Shown: positions 25,175 through 33,980, numbered from the stretch's first letter. The stretch: DNA of 64,000 nt from Streptomyces sp. M41(2017) (GCF_002078175.1 NZ_MWFK01000002.1:744001-808000); one strand, 5' to 3'. A program made the numbers and translations. The notes: generated by a model not told the origin, from the letters alone.

Positions 25175-25597
25175 TTGACCAGGCAGGTTCCCCTCTACCA
25201 GGCCAAGGCCGAGTTCTTCCGCATGCTCGGGCACCCCGTGCGTATCCGGGTCCTGGAGCTGCTGCAGAGTGGTCCCGTATCGGTGCGCGACCTGCTGAGC
25301 GAGATAGAGATCGAACCGTCCAACCTGTCCCAGCAGTTGGCCGTACTGCGCCGCTCGGGGATCGTGGTCTCCATCCGCGAGGGCTCGACCGTCAGTTACG
25401 CGCTGGCCGGCGGAGACGTCGCCGAGCTGCTGCGCGCCGCCCGCCGCATCCTCACCGAACTGCTCTCCGGGCAGACCGAGTTGCTGGCCGAGTTGCGTCA
25501 GGCCGACCGCGACCCCGGACTGCCGGCCGGACCGCTCCCGACGGCGCTGGTGCCCAGCCCGTCACCCCGGCCGGCCCCCGCGGTGCGCGGACACTGA
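25175..25597 (+). CDS. ArsR-family transcriptional regulator
   Basis: 140 residues from a TTG start after AGGGAG. Winged helix: KAEFFRMLGHPVRIRVLELLQSGPVSVRDLLSEIEIEPSNLSQQLAVLRRSGIVVSIREGSTVSYALA (about 10-78). No ELCVC metal motif is present, so it is unlikely to sense soft metals by the classic site. The C-terminal tail is Pro-rich. It probably binds the inverted repeat at 25011-25026. Regulators of this subgroup often sit beside sulfate or other transporters; none is adjacent. Confidence 0.85.
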   Translation: MTRQVPLYQAKAEFFRMLGHPVRIRVLELLQSGPVSVRDLLSEIEIEPSNLSQQLAVLRRSGIVVSIREGSTVSYALAGGDVAELLRAARRILTELLSGQTELLAELRQADRDPGLPAGPLPTALVPSPSPRPAPAVRGH

Positions 25598-25641
25598 CGG
25601 GTGTCCACCGGACGCGCCGGTGACGGCGCCCGGTGCGGGCC

Positions 25642-26019
25642 TCAGACCTTCCAGGACCGCAGCTGATCGGCGACCGTACCGATGGACAGGCGCGTTTCGC
25701 GGATCTTGCGCACGAGGTCGGACAGCGCGCCGTACGGCGGGTCGATGCCCTCGCCCGACTGGTCCATGTACTGCGCCGCGACGAACGCCGCGAACAGGCT
25801 GTTGCGGTGCGGGCGCGGCTCCAGCCGGACGACGGTGTGCATCAGCGCGGCCGCGCGCCAGGCGGCGTCCGGGTCGGCCGAGGCGAGGGTCGGCAGCTTG
25901 GTCCGGTGACGGGCCACGGCCGCGACGAGCGCCGAATAGTCCGAGACGGACATGTCCTCGTCGTCGAGGGCGGCCTCCTGGACGTCGAGCAGCCACGCGA
26001 CGTCGACGTAGAGATGCAT
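25642..26019 (-). CDS. Fic/Doc-like toxin component with degenerate motif
   Basis: 125 residues. Helical pattern MHLYVDVAWLLDVQEAALDDEDMSVSDYSALVAAVARHRTKLPT...AAALMHTVVRLEPRPHRNSLFAAFVAAQYMDQSG resembles Doc (which starts with a short strand and ends in HxFxDxNKR then a helix). Here the active loop reads RPHRNSLFAAF, so the usual F-x-D/N-x-NKR residues are absent. Start ATG overlaps the preceding stop as TGATG. It follows a 78-residue antitoxin-like gene, so the pair looks like a type II toxin-antitoxin locus with a changed or inactive toxin. Confidence 0.6.
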   Translation of the reverse strand: MHLYVDVAWLLDVQEAALDDEDMSVSDYSALVAAVARHRTKLPTLASADPDAAWRAAALMHTVVRLEPRPHRNSLFAAFVAAQYMDQSGEGIDPPYGALSDLVRKIRETRLSIGTVADQLRSWKV

Positions 26020-26255
26020 CAGGCTGCCGCGGCCCCGTCGCGCTCGGACGGTGGCACCTCGTCGGGGAACGCCTCGTCGAACTCCTCGCGCAGCCGGTCG
26101 GCCCACGCGGTGGCACCGGCGACGAACTGGCGGCGCTGCATCTCGCGCACCCCGAGGTCGTGCAGGTACTGCTTCAGGCTCTTGCCCTCGGCCGCTGCGG
26201 CCGCCCGCACGCCTTCGAGCTCGGCCTCGGTGAAGGACACATTCAGTGACGGCAT
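26019..26255 (-). CDS. Antitoxin-like small protein, partner of Fic-like gene
   Basis: 78 residues: MPSLNVSFTEAELEGVRAAAAAEGKSLKQYLHDLGVREMQRR followed by an acidic/charged tail. The first ~45 residues have a ribbon-helix-helix look (short strand, two helices), common in antitoxins that repress their own operon. It directly precedes the toxin-like gene with a one-base overlap. The ATG was chosen because the upstream frame is unlike coding sequence. Confidence 0.65.
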   Translation of the reverse strand: MPSLNVSFTEAELEGVRAAAAAEGKSLKQYLHDLGVREMQRRQFVAGATAWADRLREEFDEAFPDEVPPSERDGAAAA

Positions 26256-26421
26256 GACCCGATGGTACCTAGTAGGTGCCTGGAGGGCGAGAGCCGGTGC
26301 CCCCGGGAGGCCGGAGCGGCACACGCGAGAGCCGCGAGGCGGGTTGCGGACACCAAGACGGGAGTCGGGACGGGGGCTCCGCGAGGGGGCGTTGTCAGTG
26401 GCGGCAGGCAGGATGACCTGC

Positions 26422-28518
26422 ATGACAACTCCTGTTGCAGTGATCGTGGACGCCGTCGCCTACGCGCAGGCCGTCGAGGACGCCACCAAGGCCTCGGCCG
26501 CCTACTACGAGGGGGGCACGTCCGTGCTGGACGACGACGCCTACGACCGGCTGGTGCGGGGGATCGCCGTCTGGGAGGCGGCACATCCGGAGGCGGTGCT
26601 CCCGGACTCGCCGACCGGAAAGGTGGCCGGCGGGGCCGTCGAGGGGGACGTCCCGCACACGGTGGCGATGCTGAGCCTGGACAACGTGTTCTCGCCGGAG
26701 GAGTTCACCGCCTGGACCGCGTCACTGACCCGTCGCATCGGCCACGAGGCAAAGGCGTTCAGCGTCGAACCCAAACTGGACGGCCTCGCGATCGCGGCGC
26801 GCTACGAGCAGGGCCGGCTCACCCGGCTGATCACCCGCGGGGACGGGACGGCCGGGGAGGACGTCTCGCACGCGATCGGCACCGTCGAAGGCCTGCCGGA
26901 CGCGCTCACCGAACCGGTCACGGTGGAGGCGCGGGGCGAAGTCCTCATGACCACCGCCCAGTTCGAGCACGCCAACGAGGTGCGCACCGCACACGGCGGT
27001 CAGCCGTTCGCGAACCCGCGCAACGCCGCGGCGGGCACCCTGCGCGCCAAGGACCGCGCCTACACCGTCCCGATGACGTTCTTCGGGTACGGCCTGCTGC
27101 CGACGGCCGCGACGCAGGCCCCGACAGCCGGGGAGCTGGAGGACCTCGCGCACAGCGACCTGATGCGGCGGGCCGCCGAGCTCGGCGTGAACACCACGGC
27201 GGGCACGGCCGTTCCGGGGATCACCGCCGCGACGGCCGATGAGGTCCTGGCCCGCGTCCAGGAGATCGCGGCGCTGCGCGCTGAACTGCCGTTCGGGATC
27301 GACGGGATCGTCATCAAGGCGGACCTGGCCGCGGACCAGCGGGCCGCCGGATCGGGCACCCGCGCACCGCGCTGGGCGATCGCCTACAAACTGCCGGCCG
27401 TCGAGAAGATCACCCGCCTGCTGGAGGTGGAATGGAACGTGGGCCGCACCGGCATCATCGCCCCGCGCGCCGTCCTGGAGCCGGTCGAGATCGACGGCTC
27501 GACCATCACCTACGCCACGCTGCACAACCCGGCCGACATCACCCGCCGCGACCTGCGGCTGGGCGACCACGTCATGGTGCACCGCGCGGGCGACGTCATC
27601 CCGCGCATCGAGGCGCCCGTCGCCCACCTGCGCACGGGCGACGAACAACCGATCGTCTTCCCCGCGGTGTGCCCGCGCTGCGGCTCCGCCATCGACACCG
27701 GTGAGCAGCGCTGGCGGTGCGAGCAGGGCCGCATGTGCCATCTGGTCGCCGCCCTCTCGTACGCCGCGGGACGCGACCAGCTCGACATCGAAGGGCTCGG
27801 CCACACCCGGGTCGTCCAGCTCGTCGACGCGGGCCTGGTCGGCGATCTGGCGGACCTGTTCACCCTGACCCGTGAGCAGCTGCTCGGTCTGGAGCGCATG
27901 GGCGAGACCAGCACGGACAACCTCCTCGCGGCGATCGGGACGGCCAAGGGCCGGCCCTTGTCGCGGGTGCTGTGCGCGCTCGGTGTCCGGGGCACGGGCC
28001 GCTCCATGTCCCGTCGGATCGCACGGTACTTCGCCACCATGGAGCACGTCCGCGCCGCGGACGCGGAGGCGATGCGGCGGGTGGACGGCATCGGCACGGA
28101 GAAGGCCCCGTCCATCGTCGCCGAACTCGCCGAGCTGGCGCCGCTCATCGACAAGCTCGCCGCCGCCGGGGTCAACATGGCCGAACCGGGCGCCACCCCG
28201 CCCGTCGCGGCGGACGAGGCGGAACCGGGCGCGGAGGGCGCCGAGCAGGCCGGAGGACCACTGACGGGGATGACCGTGGTGGTCACGGGGGCGATGACCG
28301 GCGCGCTGGAGAAGCTCAGCCGCAACCAGATGAACGAACTCGTGGAACGCGCGGGCGGCCGTTCCTCCTCCAGCGTCTCGAAGAAGACCAGCCTGGTCGT
28401 CGCCGGGGAGGGCGCGGGTTCCAAGCGTGCCAAGGCCGAGATCCTCGGGATCAGACTCGCCGGCCCGGAGGAGTTCGCGACGCTGGTCGCCGACTATCTG
28501 AGCCGGGACGACGCGTAG
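26422..28518 (+). CDS. ligA: NAD-dependent DNA ligase, LigA
   Basis: 698 residues. Adenylation domain with catalytic Lys118 in FSVEPKLDGLAIAARYE, VEARGEVLMT and GTRAPRWAIAYKLP. Then an OB fold, a four-Cys zinc finger (CPRCGSAIDT, WRCEQGRMCH), helix-hairpin-helix repeats around LLGLERMGETSTDNLLAAI and VDGIGTEKAPSIV, and a C-terminal BRCT domain (GMTVVVTGAMTGALEK...SSSSVSKKTSLVVAGEGAGSKRAKAE). The second of two nearby ATGs is chosen for SD spacing. All domains look functional. Streptomyces usually carry another, housekeeping ligA elsewhere; whether this is the main or an extra copy cannot be seen here. Confidence 0.93.
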   Translation: MTTPVAVIVDAVAYAQAVEDATKASAAYYEGGTSVLDDDAYDRLVRGIAVWEAAHPEAVLPDSPTGKVAGGAVEGDVPHTVAMLSLDNVFSPEEFTAWTASLTRRIGHEAKAFSVEPKLDGLAIAARYEQGRLTRLITRGDGTAGEDVSHAIGTVEGLPDALTEPVTVEARGEVLMTTAQFEHANEVRTAHGGQPFANPRNAAAGTLRAKDRAYTVPMTFFGYGLLPTAATQAPTAGELEDLAHSDLMRRAAELGVNTTAGTAVPGITAATADEVLARVQEIAALRAELPFGIDGIVIKADLAADQRAAGSGTRAPRWAIAYKLPAVEKITRLLEVEWNVGRTGIIAPRAVLEPVEIDGSTITYATLHNPADITRRDLRLGDHVMVHRAGDVIPRIEAPVAHLRTGDEQPIVFPAVCPRCGSAIDTGEQRWRCEQGRMCHLVAALSYAAGRDQLDIEGLGHTRVVQLVDAGLVGDLADLFTLTREQLLGLERMGETSTDNLLAAIGTAKGRPLSRVLCALGVRGTGRSMSRRIARYFATMEHVRAADAEAMRRVDGIGTEKAPSIVAELAELAPLIDKLAAAGVNMAEPGATPPVAADEAEPGAEGAEQAGGPLTGMTVVVTGAMTGALEKLSRNQMNELVERAGGRSSSSVSKKTSLVVAGEGAGSKRAKAEILGIRLAGPEEFATLVADYLSRDDA

Positions 28519-28524
28519 CGGCCG

Positions 28525-29058
28525 TCAGCCGATCCGTCGTTCCAGCACCTGTCCCGGCCAGGTACCGGAGAGGAAGCTGTCGGTGGGGGTGAACCCGTTG
28601 CGCTCGTAGTAGGCGACCAGGTCACCTCCACCGCCCGCCCAGCAGTCGACCCGGAGCAGGGAGACGCCCGCCCGCCTGGTCTCCTCGACGGCATGGGACA
28701 ACAGCGCCGCCCCGATGCCCCGGCCGGCGTTCCGGCGGTCGGAGACGAGCAGGCGCACATACCGCTCGGGCTCGTCCGCGGGCTTGATCATCGGCATCTG
28801 CGGACTGGGCCCGGAGTCCAGCACCAGGGTTCCGACCGGGATGCCGTCCAGCTCCGCGATGTAGGGGGCGTACTCGGTGGTGTACCGCCGGACCCGCTCC
28901 ACACCGCCCGACGTGCGCGAGTACGGGACGGTGCCCCACTGCTCGGTGTTCCCGCGGCTGTTCATCCAGGCCACCGCGGCGTCGAGCATGTCCAGGATGA
29001 CCGGCGCGTCGCCCGGGCCGCCCGGCCGGATCCGTAGGTCGTGCGTGCTGTCGTTCAC
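28525..29058 (-). CDS. GNAT family N-acetyltransferase
   Basis: 177 residues from a GTG start. Typical GNAT order: LRIRPGGPGDAPVILDMLDAAVAWM, IAELDGIPVGTLVLD, then YVRLLVSDRRNAGRGIGAALLSHAVEETRRAG (acetyl-CoA loop RNAGRGIG, about 105-115) and VDCWAGGGGDLVAYYERNGFTPTDSF. It converges on ligA with only six bases between stops. The substrate cannot be inferred. Confidence 0.87.
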   Translation of the reverse strand: MNDSTHDLRIRPGGPGDAPVILDMLDAAVAWMNSRGNTEQWGTVPYSRTSGGVERVRRYTTEYAPYIAELDGIPVGTLVLDSGPSPQMPMIKPADEPERYVRLLVSDRRNAGRGIGAALLSHAVEETRRAGVSLLRVDCWAGGGGDLVAYYERNGFTPTDSFLSGTWPGQVLERRIG

Positions 29059-29104
29059 GGGCGAAAGCCTAGGCAACCGTCGCCTCGGGCACGAGAGGCG
29101 GTCC

Positions 29105-29515
29105 TCAGGCGCACGAAGGGCACAGCCCCCGGTAGGTGACCTCGACGGCGGCCACCCTGAAGCCGAAGCGCTCCGCCGCCGGAAGGTCGGACAGCGGGTT
29201 CCCGGTCGGGTGCACGTCGCGGACGGTGCCGCAGCCCGAGCACACGAGGTGCTGGTGCGGGTGGTGCGCGTTCGGGTCGTAGCGCTTGGCCCGGCCGTCG
29301 GTGGAGACCTCGATGACCTCTCCCAGGGAGACCAGTTCCCCCAGCGCGTTGTAGACGGTCGCGCGGGAGATCTCGGGCAGCCGCTCCGCCGCACGCGCGT
29401 GCACCTCGTCGGCAGTGAGATGCACATGATCGCCGTCGAGGACCTCGGCGACGACGCGCCGCTGCGAGGTCATCCGCCAGCCACGCCCGCGCAGTCGCTC
29501 CAGCAGGTCACTCAT
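29105..29515 (-). CDS. Fur-family repressor (peroxide-type)
   Basis: 136 residues. N-terminal winged helix LLERLRGRGWRMTSQRRVVAEVLDGDHVHLTADEVHARAAERLPEISRATVYNALGELVSLGEV, metal-binding HHPHQHLVCSGCGTV, and a second CxxC at the extreme C-terminus (YRGLCPSCA). The CxxC pairs and HHPHQH are Fur/PerR residues. It faces katG across a 523-base gap that also holds the remnant of another fur gene. It may have taken over control of katG, which is inference; its promoter lies in the gap. Confidence 0.9.
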   Translation of the reverse strand: MSDLLERLRGRGWRMTSQRRVVAEVLDGDHVHLTADEVHARAAERLPEISRATVYNALGELVSLGEVIEVSTDGRAKRYDPNAHHPHQHLVCSGCGTVRDVHPTGNPLSDLPAAERFGFRVAAVEVTYRGLCPSCA

Positions 29516-29602
29516 GTCGGTTCACCTTTTCGGGTTCGGTGGGATGCCGCAGTTTATCGGTGCGGATCCGGGATCCGATCGAATATGGGATTGGCGTCCT
29601 TC

Positions 29603-29630
29603 TTGACTTGGACTCTGTCCATCGTAGGAT
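29603..29630 (+). promoter_or_regulatory. Promoter with overlapping dyad upstream of fur remnant and katG
   Basis: TTGACT (29603-29608), 16 bases, TAGGAT (29625-29630). The spacer contains the perfect inverted repeat TGGAC-TCT-GTCCA (29609-29621), suitable for a Fur-type repressor. It would drive the fur remnant and katG together, as in furS/furA-katG operons. Confidence 0.55.
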
Positions 29631-29687
29631 CGGTTTCGGCGCCAGCCAAGGGACAGGACGACTCCAGTACGGGCAGGAGAGACAGAC

Positions 29688-29990
29688 ATGCCGGGACCAC
29701 CGTCGCGGGACTGCGCGGCGCGGGTCTGCACGTGACGACCGCCCAGGGCGCGAAGCCGCACTCCGCCCCACGTCGCACACGGCCCTCCGTCCGCTCGCCG
29801 CGGCAGGACGCGTGCCCCGCACCGGACCGGTTCCGCCGGCCCGCCGCCCGGGGTGTGCAACGTCCCGACCGTCGGCCGTGCGGTCGGCGAGGCCCCCTGT
29901 CCGTCTCCGTCCCACCCGCACGCCCTGCCCGTCGGCCCCATCGACGGTTCCGGGCGCGCCTCCCCTGGCCTCCGCCCTCAACGCTTAACC
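29688..29990 (+). pseudogene. Decayed furA/furS-type gene upstream of katG
   Basis: Fragments in different frames match the FurA-type regulators that normally precede actinobacterial katG. One frame from about 29700 gives VAGLRGAGLHVTTAQ, like the family start LRxAGLRVT. About 29850-29920 gives VCNVPTVGRAVGEAPC, close to the metal-site segment VCRxCGxxxDVDCAVGEAPC, then PSPSHPHALPVGPID near the usual ASDDHGFxIDE. An ATG with AGGAGAG (29688) is now out of frame and stops after 15 codons. The middle of the gene is missing or scrambled and the total is shorter than a fur gene. The assignment is by eye and should be aligned. Confidence 0.6.
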
Positions 29991-30038
29991 CCCCTCAGTT
30001 CCTGAGCACCGAGATCCGCCCCGTCCGGAAGGATTCCC

Positions 30039-32261
30039 ATGTCTGAGAACCACGATGCGATCGTCACAGACCCGAAATCGGAAGAGGCCGGAGGTGGCTG
30101 CCCCGTCGCGCACGGCCGCGCCGCGCACCCGACCCAGGGCGGCGGCAACCGTCAGTGGTGGCCGGAGCGCCTCAACCTGAAGATCCTTGCGAAGAACCCC
30201 GCCGTGGCGAACCCGCTGGGTGAGCAGTTCGACTACGCCGCCGCGTTCCAGGGCCTCGACCTGGCCGCCGTGAAGCAGGACATCGCCGAGGTGCTCACCA
30301 CCTCGCAGGACTGGTGGCCCGCCGACTTCGGCCACTACGGCCCCTTCATGATCCGTATGGCGTGGCACAGCGCGGGCACCTACCGCATCAGCGACGGCCG
30401 CGGCGGTGCCGGTGCCGGCCAGCAGCGCTTCGCCCCGCTCAACAGCTGGCCCGACAACGGCAACCTCGACAAGGCCCGCCGTCTGCTGTGGCCCGTGAAG
30501 AAGAAGTACGGCCAGAGCCTCTCCTGGGCCGACCTCATGATCCTCACCGGCAACGTCGCCCTGGAGCAGATGGGCTTCGACACCTTCGGCTTCGCCGGCG
30601 GCCGCGAGGACGTCTGGGAGTCCGAGGAGGACGTGTACTGGGGCCCGGAGACCACCTGGCTCGGCGACGAGCGCTACACGGGCGACCGCGAGCTGGAGAA
30701 CCCGCTCGGCGCCGTCCAGATGGGCCTCATCTACGTCAACCCCGAGGGCCCCAACGGCAACCCGGACCCGCTCGCCGCGGCCCGCGACATCCGTGAGACG
30801 TTCCGCCGCATGGCGATGAACGACGAGGAGACGGTCGCCCTGATCGCGGGCGGTCACACCTTCGGCAAGACCCACGGCGCCGGCCCGGCGGACAACGTCG
30901 GCGACGACCCCGAGGCCGCCCCCATCGAGGCCCAGGGCCTCGGCTGGAAGAGCAGCTACCGCACCGGCAAGGGCGCGGACGCGATCACCTCCGGCCTGGA
31001 GGTCACCTGGACCACCACGCCCACGCAGTGGAGCAACGGCTTCTTCGACAACCTCTTCGGCTACGAGTGGGAGCTGACCCAGAGCCCCGCCGGCGCCAAC
31101 CAGTGGAAGCCGAAGGACGGCGCGGGCGAGGGCACCGTCCCGGACGCCCACGACGCGTCGAAGAAGATCGCCCCCTCGATGCTCACGACGGACCTGTCGC
31201 TGCGCTTCGACCCGATCTACGAGCCCATCTCGCGACGCTTCCACGAGAACCCGGCGGAGTTCGCGGACGCCTTCGCGCGCGCCTGGTACAAGCTGACCCA
31301 CCGCGACATGGGCCCGAAGTCCCTCTACCTCGGCGCCGAGGTGCCGCAGGAGACGCTGCTGTGGCAGGACCCGCTGCCCGAGGCGGAGGGTGCGGCCATC
31401 GGCGCCGAGGACGTCACCGCTCTCAAGGCGAAGCTCCTCGACTCCGGCCTGACCGTGGCGGAGCTGGTCTCCACCGCGTGGGCGTCGGCCTCGACGTACC
31501 GCGGCAGCGACAAGCGCGGCGGCGCGAACGGCGCGCGCATCCGTCTGGAGCCGCAGCGCGGCTGGGCGGCCAACGACCCCGACCAGCTGGCCTCGGTGCT
31601 GCGCACCCTGGAGGGCGTCCAGCGTGAGTTCAACGCCGGCGGCAAGCACGTCTCGCTGGCCGACCTGATCGTCCTCGGCGGCGTCGCGGCCGTCGAGAAG
31701 GCCGCCAAGGACGCCGGTCACGACGTCCAGGTGCCCTTCACGCCGGGCCGGGTCGACGCGACGGACGAGCACACCGACGCGGAGTCGTTCGCCGCGCTGG
31801 AGCCGACCGCCGACGGTTTCCGCAACTACCTCGGCAAGGGCAACCGCCTGCCGGCCGAGTACCTGCTGCTCGACCGCGCGAACCTGCTGACCCTGAGCGC
31901 CCCGGAGCTGACGGTCCTCGTCGGCGGCCTGCGCGCCCTCGGTGCCACGCAGGGACAGTCGGCGCACGGTGTCCTGACCGAGACCCCGGGCAGGCTGACG
32001 AACGACTTCTTCGTCAACCTGCTCGACCTGGGCACGACCTGGACGGCGACGTCCGAGGACGTGACCACCTTCGAGGCCCGCGACGCCTCGGGGCAGGTCA
32101 AGTGGACCGGTACGCGTGCCGACCTGGTCTTCGGCTCGAACTCCGAGCTGCGCGCGCTCGCCGAGGTCTACGCGAGCGACGACGCGAAGGAGAAGTTCGT
32201 GAAGGACTTCGTCTCCGCGTGGGACAAGGTCATGAACCTCGACCGGTTCGACCTGGTCTGA
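30039..32261 (+). CDS. katG: Catalase-peroxidase KatG
   Basis: 740 residues, full two-domain length. The distal heme site is MIRMAWHSAGTYR (Arg106, Trp109, His110) and the proximal site GGHTFGKTHGAG. GLIYVNPEGPNGNPDP supplies the Tyr of the Met-Tyr-Trp adduct. It degrades hydrogen peroxide and has peroxidase activity. Neighbours are a Fur repressor and a fur remnant, so peroxide/iron control is likely. A GGAAGGATTCCC sequence precedes the ATG. Two strong hairpins follow the stop. Confidence 0.97.
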   Translation: MSENHDAIVTDPKSEEAGGGCPVAHGRAAHPTQGGGNRQWWPERLNLKILAKNPAVANPLGEQFDYAAAFQGLDLAAVKQDIAEVLTTSQDWWPADFGHYGPFMIRMAWHSAGTYRISDGRGGAGAGQQRFAPLNSWPDNGNLDKARRLLWPVKKKYGQSLSWADLMILTGNVALEQMGFDTFGFAGGREDVWESEEDVYWGPETTWLGDERYTGDRELENPLGAVQMGLIYVNPEGPNGNPDPLAAARDIRETFRRMAMNDEETVALIAGGHTFGKTHGAGPADNVGDDPEAAPIEAQGLGWKSSYRTGKGADAITSGLEVTWTTTPTQWSNGFFDNLFGYEWELTQSPAGANQWKPKDGAGEGTVPDAHDASKKIAPSMLTTDLSLRFDPIYEPISRRFHENPAEFADAFARAWYKLTHRDMGPKSLYLGAEVPQETLLWQDPLPEAEGAAIGAEDVTALKAKLLDSGLTVAELVSTAWASASTYRGSDKRGGANGARIRLEPQRGWAANDPDQLASVLRTLEGVQREFNAGGKHVSLADLIVLGGVAAVEKAAKDAGHDVQVPFTPGRVDATDEHTDAESFAALEPTADGFRNYLGKGNRLPAEYLLLDRANLLTLSAPELTVLVGGLRALGATQGQSAHGVLTETPGRLTNDFFVNLLDLGTTWTATSEDVTTFEARDASGQVKWTGTRADLVFGSNSELRALAEVYASDDAKEKFVKDFVSAWDKVMNLDRFDLV

Positions 32262-32283
32262 CGACCGCGGCCGAACGTCTGGC

Positions 32284-32307
32284 GTCACCGGTCCGCGGAC
32301 CGGTGAC
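32284..32307. repeat. Perfect 24-base palindrome after katG
   Basis: GTCACCGGTCCG followed directly by CGGACCGGTGAC, 22 bases after the katG stop and just ahead of the terminator hairpin. It may add to termination or protect the mRNA end. Confidence 0.6.
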
Positions 32308-32324
32308 CGCCGACTGACGACCGC

Positions 32325-32361
32325 CGTCAGGGCCGGCCTCCTTCGGGGGCCGGCCCTGACG
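32325..32361 (+). terminator. katG terminator
   Basis: Perfect 14-bp stem CGTCAGGGCCGGCC / GGCCGGCCCTGACG with a loop closed by CCTTCGG, about 65 bases after the katG stop. Confidence 0.8.
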
Positions 32362-32449
32362 TGCGTCCGGCCCGCGGGGGCCGGCGGCTGCGGGGGCGCG
32401 GAGCCGCCGCTCAGGCGTCCGTCGCGGGGCACCCCCTAGGCTGGCCGTC

Positions 32450-33850
32450 ATGAGCGCACACTTTGACGTGGTGGTCCTGGGCGCCGGCCCGGGTGGATAT
32501 GTCGCGGCGATCCGGGCGGCCCAGCTCGGACTCAGTACGGCGGTCGTCGAGGAGAAGTACTGGGGCGGTGTGTGCCTGAACGTGGGGTGCATCCCGTCGA
32601 AGGCGCTGCTGCGCAACGCGGAACTGGCCCACATCTTCACCCAGGAGGCCAAGACGTTCGGCATCCGTGTGGACGGCGAGGTGACCTTCGACTACGGCCC
32701 CGCCTTCACCCGTAGCCGCAAGGTGGCGGACGGCCGCGTCAAGGGCGTCCACTACCTGATGAAGAAGAACAAGATCACCCAGTTCGACGGGCGCGGCACC
32801 TTCTCGGACGACCACACCCTCCAGGTCGCCCTCACCGACGGCGGCACGGAGACGGTCACGTTCGACCACTGCGTCATCGCCGCGGGCGCCACCACCCGGC
32901 TGCTCCCGGGAACGTCACTGAGCGAGCGCGTGGTGACGTACGAGGAGCAGATCCTGTCGGAGACCCTCCCGGAGAGCATCATCATCGCCGGGGCGGGCGC
33001 CATCGGCGTCGAGTTCGCGTACGTGCTCCACAACTACGGCGTCGAGGTCACCCTGGTCGAGTTCCTCGACCGGATCGTCCCGCTGGAGGACGAGGAGGTC
33101 TCCGCCGAACTGGCCCGGCGCTACAAGCGGCTCGGCATCAACGTGCTGACGTCCACCCGGGTGGAGGCCATCGACGACTCCGGTGACGCGGTCAAGGTCA
33201 TGGTGACCACCGGCGGCCAGCGGCAGACGCTGGAGGCCGGCAAGGTGCTCCAGGCGATCGGGTTCCAGCCCCGGGTGGAGGGCTACGGCCTGGAGAACAC
33301 CGGGGTCGAACTGACCGAGCGCGGCGCGATCGACATCGACGGCCGGGGCCGCACGAACGTGCCGCACATCTTCGCCATCGGGGACGTGACGGCGAAGCTG
33401 ATGCTCGCGCACGCGGCCGAGTCGATGGGCATCGTGGCGGCCGAGGCGATCGCCGACGCCGAGACGATGGAACTCGACTACGTGATGATCCCGCGGGCCA
33501 CCTACTGTCAGCCGCAGATCGCCAGCTTCGGATGGACCGAGGCGCAGGCCCGCGAGCGGGGCTTCGACGTCCAGGTGGCGAAGTTCCCGTTCACGGCGAA
33601 CGGCAAGGCGCACGGCCTCGGCGAGACCGCGGGCTTCGTCAAGATCCTCTCCGACGCACGGTACGGAGAGCTCCTCGGCGCCCACCTGATCGGCCCCGAA
33701 GTCACCGAACTGCTGCCGGAGTTGACACTCGCCCAGCAGTGGGACCTCACCGTCCACGAGGTCGCCCGCAATGTGCACGGGCATCCGACGCTCGGCGAGG
33801 CGGTCAAGGAGGCCGTGCACGGACTGGCCGGGCACATGATCAACATGTGA
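32450..33850 (+). CDS. lpdA: Dihydrolipoyl dehydrogenase
   Basis: 466 residues. FAD site GAGPGG at 11-16, redox disulfide GGVCLNVGCIPSK (Cys42/Cys47; Val replaces the usual Thr), NAD site AGAGAIGVEFAYVLHNYG near 180, FAD motif VPHIFAIGDVTAKLMLAH and C-terminal NVHGHPTLGEAVKEAVHG with the HPT catalytic His. It reoxidises lipoamide in 2-oxoacid dehydrogenase complexes. No E1/E2 genes are adjacent, so its complex partner is elsewhere. Confidence 0.93.
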   Translation: MSAHFDVVVLGAGPGGYVAAIRAAQLGLSTAVVEEKYWGGVCLNVGCIPSKALLRNAELAHIFTQEAKTFGIRVDGEVTFDYGPAFTRSRKVADGRVKGVHYLMKKNKITQFDGRGTFSDDHTLQVALTDGGTETVTFDHCVIAAGATTRLLPGTSLSERVVTYEEQILSETLPESIIIAGAGAIGVEFAYVLHNYGVEVTLVEFLDRIVPLEDEEVSAELARRYKRLGINVLTSTRVEAIDDSGDAVKVMVTTGGQRQTLEAGKVLQAIGFQPRVEGYGLENTGVELTERGAIDIDGRGRTNVPHIFAIGDVTAKLMLAHAAESMGIVAAEAIADAETMELDYVMIPRATYCQPQIASFGWTEAQARERGFDVQVAKFPFTANGKAHGLGETAGFVKILSDARYGELLGAHLIGPEVTELLPELTLAQQWDLTVHEVARNVHGHPTLGEAVKEAVHGLAGHMINM

Positions 33851-33980
33851 GGACGGCCGGCCGTTCCCCGGGCGCCCTCCCCGGCGCGTGCCGCCTGTCC
33901 ACGAGGCGGACGGCGCGAACAACAAGGTGTCGGGTGCATCTAGTGTGCGGGGTACGCCGACCGCAGAGGAGAGCCCGGTG

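Noticed and set aside
19257..28518. A defence island made of the Mrr-like, Tap-like, Fic-like and ligase genes
   Set aside because: The genes are separated by ordinary metabolic and transport genes, are in different orientations and show no compositional shift, so a single defence system is not supported; individual units are reported separately.
29539..29988. 149-codon frame across the Fur-katG gap
   Set aside because: It crosses the promoter and the fur remnant; only part of its frame carries fur-like fragments, as expected for a decayed gene, and the rest is noise.
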